A DNA stretch of 33,180 bases from Chrysophaeum taylorii (taxonomy: Eukaryota; Sar; Pelagophyceae; Pelagomonadales; Pelagomonadaceae), in NCBI GenBank assembly GCA_029834535.1, contig JAQMWT010000170.1, forward strand, positions 1 to 33,180, written 5' to 3'. The notes beneath the pieces were generated by a model, which saw only the letters and a program-made list of their open reading frames with translations, did no database searches and was not told the DNA's origin. A program made the position numbers and the translations under genes. Positions 9,503 to 17,271 of the stretch are shown piece after piece (the stretch's first letter is position 1; the number at the start of each line of letters is the position of its first letter).

Positions 9503-11352
9503 TCAATTTAATGGCTGAGTATTTTGCTGAACAAACTTGTTCTGTTTCCGAAGATCGAGAACCAAAGGGCGAATCCACGGGCGATCTGGTAAAACTCTTT
9601 GGAGTAGGTAGTTGTAGTATGCCAGAAGATCCCTGTTTTTATAGTATCGCTTGAGGGGAAATGCGAGGGAACGAAGTTCGAGTTGCTTGTCGCGAGCGAT
9701 GTTGTAAGTGAGACAAGGGAGAGCAGGTAAATTAGCTGCTATGTAGTGTATGGGGATACGTACATCTTTGTCTATGCGGCTCGTGACAGCGCTGAGCTTT
9801 GGCTCAGCTCGATCATTGAACACAGTGGTCAGGTTCGTCTGGTTCCACTCGAGCATGCTCAGGATAGCGAGATGTCGGTCATGCACTGGCTGAAGACATA
9901 AAGCGAAGTCGATCTTAACATAGCCAACTTGTGGATGATCTGGTAGGGGAACAACAATGTTACGTGTTAACATCATGTGTGAGGCACGTTGCTGTCCTGT
10001 AGCTGTTTGAATAACAATCGGCGCGTATTTGGAGTCCAGTGGAATTATATGATTGGGTATTGCAAAATCGTAAGTGGACATCAATGAGATGGTAGCACAA
10101 GAGTCAAAATATAGAAAAGAACAATGTGAAGGGACACTGTTTACCTTCATGTAGTTGGTGAGGAAGGCGTTTTCTGAATGTGGGCAGGTAGTGGAGAGGC
10201 TGGCTGTGAAGAAGTTCTCCAGCAATAACAGGTTCGTTGGAATAATAATCGGTCGAGCCGGTGATGATGATTCGTCAGCCTCATCAGCCATGCCGTGCTT
10301 TTCATCAAATGACGATAGCGAAGTATGATTGGCATCCCTTTTGGGTTCGGCTTGTGATGGTGTGTTGAGGGCAGATTGGGCCTGTGAAGATAGCGAGGAC
10401 AATAATGCTGGTGGTAAAGCCGAGATGGCGGAAGCGGTAAAGAGGTTAGGCACGGTATTGGAAGGATTACCCTGTGTGTTTGTAGTAGGAGGAGTTGCCT
10501 TTGGGGTGGGAGCAGTAACAACAGTATGGTGTTGTGGCTCCACGTAGTTTAACGACTTTTCGGTCGAGGATAGATGAACGTCTACATCATAAATGATGTC
10601 TTCTGCAAACATGAGCTGTTCGTTTAGACGAAGTAAACTACTGTTGTCCTCAGTATATGTCGCTGATAGAATGTCAGCTGATTGTAATAGAGTCTCAAAT
10701 ACCTTGTTGGTATTCTGTTGTAGCTGAGCCGTGGTATCATTACCTGTCACATGCTTTGTAAGTTCACTACACCGTTCTCGCAGGGTGTTTAAGGTGTGAT
10801 TTGTTCGATCTAATAATTTCATGCTAGACCGAGAGGACCTGTCAAAAGTGCGGGGGTAAATTGGACGGTCATGGGACTGTCCAGCAGTTTTCTTGGTGAT
10901 GTAAGAATCACCAGAACGATAATACGATAAATCGCTGCGAGAGAAAGGCTGGCGAGCATCATTTGAGTTACGCAAGCGTCTAGCATTGAACGTGGAAGAT
11001 GTACCAGGTTGAGACGAAGTGATGAAGGCGAGTGTGTTAGCAGTTTGAGTCAGACTTTTGTCTGCTGAATCCAGAGAGTTAGTAAGTAGTAACTTTGGCT
11101 TTGGTTGAGATGATAAACCTTCGACATAGGGTTGCCAAGAAACAGGGCGTTCTAAACGTCTTTTGTTCGACCCATTTGATACGACATTGTATAGGTCTAA
11201 TGCGTATTCTAAAATGTAGCTCGGGTTGGTAGGGTGACACAATCGTTCAGCTTCTGGCACAGGTCGAGATGAAGATCGGGTTTCCTTACTACTAATTGAC
11301 AGATGTTTGTCTGTCTGTTTGTCTGTCTGTCTGTTTGTCCCCCGGTTTAGGG
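9503..11352 (-). CDS. Copia A Gag C-terminal region and aspartic protease
   Basis: An open frame of about 610 residues. The clearest domain is a retroviral-type aspartic protease: FLYFDSCATISLM carries the active-site D-S-x-A-T box (Cys for the usual Gly), followed by an IVIQTATGQQ flap-like segment and HLAILSMLEWNQTNLTTVF, the usual 'hDhIlGmdwl' region. The N-terminal part is low in recognisable motifs, with a LNTLRERCSELTKHV helical stretch and no CCHC knuckle. The peptide STEKSLNY is encoded at 10545-10565, between the Gag-like part and the protease. The frame is open into flanking DNA at 11353-11383, so the 5' junction with foreign DNA is near the CTGT-rich microsatellite at 11302-11338. 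It ends at TGA 9503-9505, beyond which the same phase continues into the methyltransferase. Confidence 0.75.
10545..10565 (-). repeat. 21-bp Copia linker motif, copy 5
   Basis: Plus-strand form TAGTTTAACGAC TTTTCGGTC. It encodes TEKSLNY between the Gag-like part and the protease of Copia A. Confidence 0.85.
11302..11338. repeat. (TGTC/TGTT)n microsatellite
   Basis: A short run of TGTC and TGTT units, translated as TNRQTDKQTDKH in the Copia A frame on the minus strand. It marks the edge where Copia A meets unrelated GC-rich sequence. Confidence 0.8.
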
Positions 11353-11383
11353 TAAGGATCAGGTAGGCGCGCGAGCCAGGCAT

Positions 11384-11640
11384 TGATCCTCCAAGCCGTC
11401 TACGGCGACCTCGCAGACTGTTTCCACGACCCGCGGCGGCTCTTTCAGCGCGCCATTCTCACGCCCCGTCGAAACAATGTTGTCGATGCTGACAACGCGC
11501 GCATGACCGCGGCCTTTTTTTCCCGGAGACGAGGCGTCGGAGTTCTTTTCGGCCGACTAGGTTTGGTCGGAAGACGACGCCTCGCTCTTTACAGTCGAGT
11601 TTTCGACTCCCCGACAACCAACGGCATGCTGACTTTGATC
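11384..11640 (+). pseudogene. Helitron-type PIF1-like helicase fragment
   Basis: The plus-strand frame encodes AVYGDLADCFHDPRRLFQRA followed by ILTPRRNNVVDADNARM. This matches the well-conserved helicase passage of Helitron Rep-Hel proteins, 'l..RaILtp.N..V...N', where the helicase unwinds DNA during rolling-circle transposition. Only about 85 residues are convincing; downstream the similarity fades, and the LINE 3' end begins at 11732. No Rep domain or Helitron terminus is visible, so this is a small relic. Confidence 0.55.
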
Positions 11641-11731
11641 GCGAGCTTAAAGTCTTCGCAACCTCGACCCGTCGCACGGCCACTGCAACGGTACCAGATA
11701 CATGATCGATCGTGTCGTGTCACCGAGGCTC

Positions 11732-14700
11732 CTAACTAACTAACTAACTAACTAACTTCGGACCTCTCCCGGGCATGGGAGCCAGGCTGGGCCGGTAGTA
11801 GCCGGTCCAGGATCACAGAGCAAAAAATCACACAGTTGGGGTAGAAGCTTGGGATGAAAGTGCATGGATGGCGGACCGCCACTGCGCGCGGTCTTGTGCG
11901 AGGTCGTGCCACGAGTTGAAGGGGATGTCGCATTTCCGGAGTGCCTTGGCGAGCGACCTCCCGTACGTCATCTGCGGAGCCCCCGGTGGGCGCTTGGAGC
12001 GGACCCAAGACGAGAGCATCTTGCGAGGGAGTCGGGAGAAGGGCATGCGGGCGACGTGACCGGCCCAGCGGAGCTGGCGGCGCGTGACGTAGACGTCGAT
12101 GGACTCGAGGCCGAGGCGCCGCCGCAGGATCTCCGTTGAGATGTGGTGGGACCAGGTGTGTTTCCGGGTCACACGACACATGACGCGGGCGCACTGCGCG
12201 TGGAAACACCGCAGCCGGCGGAACAGGACCTCGGTGAGGCACCACGATTCCGCACCGTGAAGGAGGATGGCCAGGACGAGCGAGACATAGACGAGGCGCT
12301 TGGCGCGAGCAGAGACGGACTTCGAGGCGAAGATGCAGTCCCGCAAGGCACCGAAGGCCTGAGACGCCTTCTTGATCCGCGCGTCGACGTCTGAGTCGTC
12401 GCGGCAGTCGCGCGAGAGGACCGAGCCGAGGTACTTAAACTGGTCGACGACCGGTATGAAGCGGCCGCGCCCGAGCTCGATGTCCGAGAGGTTCGTGTCG
12501 TCGAACGACTTTGGGTCGCCGTACAGGTGTGCCGGGCGAGCGACGAACAGCATCTCCGTTTTGGACGCCGCTTTCGTGTGTCGGTTGCCGCAATGCACCT
12601 CCATGCCCCAGGCGTCGCAGTGTTCGATGAGGCGCGGTGTCTCGCTGGCGGCGATGTGGCGGTCCCAGAAGAGAAAGGCAACGTCGTCGGCGTACGCCGA
12701 TTCATCGAAGGGAAACTCGTCGCCGCGAGCGGACCAACTCCGGTTCGTCATCTGAAAGTCTTTCCGCGTACGGTAGACACATGGGGTGCGGCCATGGCGT
12801 CGTCGAAACGACGTCGTCAGTGCCGCCATGAACAGCACGAACAGGACGGGGCCCAGGACGTCGCCCTGCTTGACGCCGATGATCGAGTCAACCGAGGCGA
12901 CGACACCGCTGACCGAGAAGTGGACCTGGATTCGGTGGAGGCCCTTGATGACTGCGACGAGCTTCGGCGGGACGCCGAACTTCAGGAGCACCTCCCAGAG
13001 AAGCTCTCGCGGGACGCGGTCGAACGCCTTAACGAAATCGATGAACAGTACCCACGAGTCCTGACCGTGCTCACGCCGCTTCTTCAGCGCTAGCTTGAGC
13101 GAGAAGGTGGCGTCGGACGTACCGCGCTCGGGTCGAAAGCCACATTGAGACTCGTGATCGAGGGCCTCGCAGATGACGTTGAGTCGCGCACGGACGATGT
13201 TCGAAACGATCTTCTGCGCGACCTCGAGCATCATGATCCCGCGGTAGTTGTCCGGCAGGGAGAGGTCCCCCTTCTTGGGGAGAATCCCGATGAGGCCTAC
13301 GTCCCACTCGGCCGGCTGGACTTCAGACTCCCAGAACTCGAGGACTACACGCTCCAACAGCGGGAGCGTGCGAGCGTCGGTGGCGAGCGCCTTCCAGACC
13401 TCCGCGCGCAGGCCCGATTCGCCGGGCGCGGTGCAGTTCAGCTGACCAACGGCCCGTTTTATCGCCTCCTGCGTCGGTGGTTCCCCGAGTTCCGGACGGA
13501 TCGGCAACTGGTCAACGTCGTTGATCACGGTGGGGTCGTAGCGAGCTTGTCGACTGTAGAGCTGCTTGAAGTGCGCCTTGAACACGTCGGCGTTCTCCTG
13601 TGGCGACGAGCACCTGCTACCGTCGGCCTTCGTCATCTGCACCTGCCTAGCCAATGTGGTCTTCGTGAGACCGCGTCGGAGCCGTTCGACCGTATTCCAG
13701 TATTTCGAGGTGCCGCCGAGCGACTCGCTTCCCGCGTTGAGTCCGGCACACAGACGAGTAATCCATCGCTCTTTCGCCCGTGCTACGGCCTTCGCGAGCC
13801 GCGACTTGATCGCCCGAAGGTCGTCGAGGATCGTGGACGCCGAGCGAAGACGGCGCCGGGCACCGAGCGAGAGCACAAACGCGTGGAGGGAGTTGCGTCG
13901 CTCGATCAGAGGCTGGAGTTCTTCCGCCGCGTCCTCAAACCATCCGGGTCGGAGGCGTCGGGTCTTCGGCAGTAAGGCGTCAGAGGCCGAGGCCGCCGCC
14001 CGCGCAAGGCGGGAGTACGGCGAGGACGGCGAGCCCTGGTCGGCGTCGGCCTGGTCGGCGTCGGGTATCTCGTCCGTGGCGTCGGTCGGTGCGTCGTCGG
14101 TCGCGTTGTCATGTGACCCACGGCCCAAGCCGAAGATGTCGAGCACTCTCGAGCACCACCGGCGCCGGAATCCGAAGCGCGTGCTTTCTGAGCGCAGGGG
14201 AGCGTAGTCAAGGCGCGCCAAAGAGGGCCGTGTGCCAGGAGGCCGTGCGAGGCGGACTTTGACGCGCAGGATGCACTTGAGAGCGCGGTGGTCCGAGTCC
14301 ACGAGGCTGCTGGTCAAACCCACATCAGCGAACCGGTGCACGTCGCGCCGCCGTGAGATCATGTGATCGAGCTGGTACGTTTTCCAGGAGCGCGGGTGCA
14401 GCCACGACGCGTAGGCGCGCTTGCGGAAGAACGTGCCGACCGACGCCAGACGCCGTGTTGCGAGGAACGTGTGGAGACGGCGGCCAGCGTTGTTGACGTA
14501 AGGCGCCCCGTAGGGCCCACAGGGGCCGTCGACGACGTACTTGGAGCGCACGCCGAGAGCCGCGTTCCCGTCCATCCCCAGGACGAGGATGTCGTCCGGC
14601 CGTCGCGCTTGAAGCGCAAGGTCAATGTCGTCGAAGAACGCGTCCCATTTCTCGTCAGGCGCGGTTCCGACTGGAGCGTAAGCGCTCATGACAAAGAGGC

Positions 14701-14950
14701 CGAGGTCTCGATCGTCATCGTCCTGGACATCGAGTCGCAGCGCAATAACTCGAGGCTCCTCCAACCTGTATCCCTTAAGGCCCGCCGACGCCAAACGATC
14801 AACAAGAGCCAGGGCCAGACGCCCCGCGAGGTCCGCGTCCTCTTGCCCACAAGCCCGTCTTCTGTCACGTCCAGCTCTACGTGGCTCTCTGTCGATCGGC
14901 AACCCCGAGGATATCCTCTTCTGGGTCGACGACTCCACCCTACCCCACAC
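11732..14950 (-). mobile_element. Non-LTR retrotransposon (LINE) with APE endonuclease and reverse transcriptase
   Basis: The 1,040-codon minus-strand ORF at 11828-14950 is uninterrupted. The N-terminal 270 residues are an AP-endonuclease-like domain: SAYAPV, LGMDGNAALG, YQLDHMI and the SDHRAL box that ends the active site. The reverse transcriptase follows at about 500-800: ILPKKGDLSLPDNYRGI, FIDFVKAFDRVPRELL, the catalytic AYADDVAFLF and QFKYLGSVLSRD. The C-terminal part (RRQLRWAGHVARM, RPPGAPQMTYGRSL) is typical of many APE-type LINEs; I cannot name the clade. The element nicks its target and reverse-transcribes there. The 3' UTR is short and ends in a (TTAG)6 tail, seen as CTAA repeats at 11732-11756. 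The 5' end of the endonuclease looks slightly short, so 5' truncation near 14950 is likely. No target-site duplication is visible. Confidence 0.92.
11828..14950 (-). CDS. LINE ORF: APE endonuclease-reverse transcriptase polyprotein
   Basis: Coding part of the LINE described above, 1,040 residues without frame damage. It is very GC-rich at third positions, unlike the adjacent Copia genes, and its antisense strand carries many long spurious frames for that reason. The endonuclease active-site residues (N in GNA, D and H in SDH) and the RT YADD are all present, so the copy may encode active enzyme. The start codon is uncertain because the N-terminus may be truncated; the first 35 residues (MWGRVESSTQKR..) have no visible family similarity. 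Confidence 0.88.
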   Translation of the reverse strand: MWGRVESSTQKRISSGLPIDREPRRAGRDRRRACGQEDADLAGRLALALVDRLASAGLKGYRLEEPRVIALRLDVQDDDDRDLGLFVMSAYAPVGTAPDEKWDAFFDDIDLALQARRPDDILVLGMDGNAALGVRSKYVVDGPCGPYGAPYVNNAGRRLHTFLATRRLASVGTFFRKRAYASWLHPRSWKTYQLDHMISRRRDVHRFADVGLTSSLVDSDHRALKCILRVKVRLARPPGTRPSLARLDYAPLRSESTRFGFRRRWCSRVLDIFGLGRGSHDNATDDAPTDATDEIPDADQADADQGSPSSPYSRLARAAASASDALLPKTRRLRPGWFEDAAEELQPLIERRNSLHAFVLSLGARRRLRSASTILDDLRAIKSRLAKAVARAKERWITRLCAGLNAGSESLGGTSKYWNTVERLRRGLTKTTLARQVQMTKADGSRCSSPQENADVFKAHFKQLYSRQARYDPTVINDVDQLPIRPELGEPPTQEAIKRAVGQLNCTAPGESGLRAEVWKALATDARTLPLLERVVLEFWESEVQPAEWDVGLIGILPKKGDLSLPDNYRGIMMLEVAQKIVSNIVRARLNVICEALDHESQCGFRPERGTSDATFSLKLALKKRREHGQDSWVLFIDFVKAFDRVPRELLWEVLLKFGVPPKLVAVIKGLHRIQVHFSVSGVVASVDSIIGVKQGDVLGPVLFVLFMAALTTSFRRRHGRTPCVYRTRKDFQMTNRSWSARGDEFPFDESAYADDVAFLFWDRHIAASETPRLIEHCDAWGMEVHCGNRHTKAASKTEMLFVARPAHLYGDPKSFDDTNLSDIELGRGRFIPVVDQFKYLGSVLSRDCRDDSDVDARIKKASQAFGALRDCIFASKSVSARAKRLVYVSLVLAILLHGAESWCLTEVLFRRLRCFHAQCARVMCRVTRKHTWSHHISTEILRRRLGLESIDVYVTRRQLRWAGHVARMPFSRLPRKMLSSWVRSKRPPGAPQMTYGRSLAKALRKCDIPFNSWHDLAQDRAQWRSAIHALSSQASTPTV

Positions 14951-15000
14951 GTGCTGCGCAATACCGATAAGCCCCCTCCCGGCGTCTACACGCGCACTAT

Positions 15001-15331
15001 AGGTGAACTATAACTGGGACCAGGTGAATTTACTGAGGTTAGAGATTGGGATTAGGTGAATATAGTGACCAGGTGAACTTACTGGGACCAGGTGAACTTA
15101 CTGGGGGTTTTAGAGTAAACTCAAAGGCTAGCGGTGTGTGCGGATCAAGGCAGCTTAGATTGGCGGAGGCGAGAGCGACGAGCTCGAAGGAGTGGGTGTG
15201 AGCACGAGTGGGTTTACGCCGAACTTACTGGGGTTAGAGATTTGGACTAGGTGAACTTACTGACCAGGTGAGCTTACTGGGACTAGGTGAACTTACTGGG
15301 GTTAGAGATTGGGACTAGGTGAACTTACTGG
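15001..15331. repeat. Tandem AGGTGAACTTACTGGG repeats, two blocks
   Basis: Nine or more imperfect copies of AGGTGAACTTACTGGG, often followed by GTTAGAGATTGGGACT, in two clusters (15001-15107 and 15219-15331) separated by unrelated sequence. The repeats lie directly beyond the LINE 5' end. They could be a minisatellite or the subterminal repeats of a DNA transposon end. Confidence 0.8.
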
Positions 15332-15395
15332 CCTGCACTTGTCGTACATATAACACCAATCTACCCAACCACGATCGTAACGGCTGTTGCTGGTA

Positions 15396-16424
15396 TTATC
15401 GGCATAATGCCGATGTATCTTCATAGATTTTCCTGCAAAGAGTGCCAAAGTCGAATTGAAGGTCAGTCTCTTCCTGGTTAAGTTGGTAAGAGATTTGCCT
15501 AAATGCTAGGGCAGCTTCGATAAATACATGGACATACCAGTTAGGATTATAAACAACAGAGTCAAATTGCTGTTTCAAATAGGACACATCCGTAGTCGTA
15601 CCAGACTCGTAGTGACTAAAGGCGATGAGCATAATGGCTCGAGCCTTGTTGGGTAAATAACTTTTGTTATATACCTCATTGATGGCGGGCTAGGCCGCAA
15701 GTGCTGGTTTTCCAACACTTTCAAGATTGAAGTAAGTATGCAAGAATGTAGCATACGTGTTCTGATAAGTGTGCCAGTCAGCAGCAGTTAACGAAAACAT
15801 AGTAACAGGGGCACAAACACGGATGTCGAAAGCTAATGCCTTCGGGTGCGCGCGATTTAAGATTCGTTCCTCTTCTAAGAAACGGGCATTGATTTCAGGA
15901 CGTAATGCCTTGACTTCATAGTCGTAACAGACAGTAGCTAGCTGAGCTACTTCTGCATCAGGTAAGTGGGGGAAAGCTTCGTTGGTGAAATGCCATTCCT
16001 GATACTCAGGGGGCAATTCATCAACAGGTAAACGGAGATCAGCAGCCCTATCGGTCTTCCATTCCAGGAAAACGCGATCGAGAATTTGATTCCGGAGGAT
16101 CTCGTAGTCCTTGCATGACCGAGTATATGCTTCGTACGAGTCGTACTCGAGGAAGGCATCGGCATGACTGGACCGTAACAATTGCTTAATGTGCTTGATT
16201 TGCAAGGATACCTTGCGAGTCTGAAGCTGAAATCGATTTCCATCGTTAAGAAACTCAACTACAGGAGCTTCGAGCTTCAATATATCCGCACCTGTGATCG
16301 CCTTGGGTGCGGCTCGTGCTGCGTGTTCTGGCATAGCAGTTGACGGGGAACCTGTGGGTTCAGTCACGCAGCTGACACTGTCTAGACATTCTAAGGGGGT
16401 CTGTCTATCGGTGTCTATGTACAC
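15396..16424 (-). pseudogene. Gag-like ORF with one in-frame stop, possible displaced 5' end of Copia A
   Basis: A minus-strand frame from about 16424 to 15396, interrupted once by TAG at 15690-15692 and continuing in the same phase (PAINEVYNKSYLPNKARAIM) to a TAA near 15396. An ATG inside the frame gives MPEHAARAAPKAITGADI; the next residues, LKLEAPVVEFLNDGNRFQLQ, open an alpha-helical protein without Cys-His motifs. I assign it to Gag only by its style and because it lies upstream of, and on the same strand as, Copia A, with the intervening 4 kb filled by other elements. A separate host or TE gene is possible. Confidence 0.45.
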
Positions 16425-16856
16425 TCATCGTTTTCGATGGAAAGATGTATATTTGACGACTGTGCAAGCTGTGAGTCCAGAGTAGTGTCGCTAAGCGTAG
16501 TCACTCAGGCAGCTGGTTAGTTTTGGTGCTCTCAAGGAGCTTGTTAAGTGCATTGCCATGGAATGTACGAGTGGACGTACCCAAAGTATTCCATAACATG
16601 TATGCAAGAGTACAGGCTGGCCAATTACACACACATCAACATTGACATGACAATACGATACTACGAACAGGTGCACACAAGGTTACACGATCACGTGTGC
16701 AAAAAAGTATTATATACTGCCCAATAATAATAGCGTTGTATTCACAAGTGTGTTTACGTGTCGAGGCTGAGACGGCGCGGTAACGGCCCAATACCCATAG
16801 GTTACGTGCACGTTTTAACACATGGTTTCTCAGGGACACGCCTGGGCCCATAACCT
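16425..16856. other. AT-rich spacer, possible LTR or promoter upstream of the Gag-like ORF
   Basis: No coding frame is convincing here. On the minus strand the stretch holds a TATA-like AGTATATAATAC near 16715 and lies directly upstream of the Gag-like ORF, so a 5' LTR is conceivable. I found no matching second copy downstream of Copia A and no obvious primer-binding site, so the LTR idea is unproven. Confidence 0.25.
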
Positions 16857-17159
16857 GCAGAGCATTAGCAAGCAGTGGTAAGTCACCTGGGAAACCACCC
16901 CGTCTCATCATGAACGTCTGGAAGTATTCAATTCGGGGAATGAAAAGGTATGTTCCCTATATCCTCAGAACACGACAGGCGGCAACTAGAACTACACGAG
17001 AAAGGTAAAGTGTATAGTGCTACATACCTCGGGACGCGCTAGACCATGATGATGAGCGTAGGCAAAAACCAGAGGACTATTTGATTGTGTAGAAAGGAAG
17101 AAGAAGGGTAAGGAAGAGATCACGTTCTCAACGGACGGATAAGGGTAAGAGGCAGCAGA
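16857..17159 (-). pseudogene. Second copy of Copia integrase-RT linker fragment
   Basis: About 303 bp closely matching 582-887, including the same internal stops, starting exactly at CTGCAGAGCATTAGC and stopping at GAGGCAGCAGA. It lacks the LINE insert, so it represents the empty site for the 444-581 insertion. It borders the transposase gene. Confidence 0.8.
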
Positions 17160-17271
17160 TTTCTCTGCAGAGACTGCAGAGTGATGTAGTCTTCAATGGC
17201 GGAGAGGTGAGGTTCGGAGGCACAATAAGAAGCATCGTTATGATCCAAAATAGAATGGGGCCGGCCGGGCC

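Noticed and set aside
1403..10565. The 21-bp motif as half of a hammerhead ribozyme (CGAAAC next to the motif)
   Set aside because: The GACCGAAACGTC form looks like the 3' part of a hammerhead core, but no CTGATGA lies nearby at the copies I inspected, and the central bases vary.
11338..11360. Telomere-like TTTAGGG
   Set aside because: It occurs once only; there is no array.
9503..11383. Complete Copia Gag including zinc knuckle
   Set aside because: No CCHC motif is visible; only the protease part is firmly recognisable.
13145..13975. Long plus-strand ORFs opposite the LINE (276 and 213 codons)
   Set aside because: They are antisense shadows of the GC-rich LINE coding frame, with no domain and Arg-rich composition.
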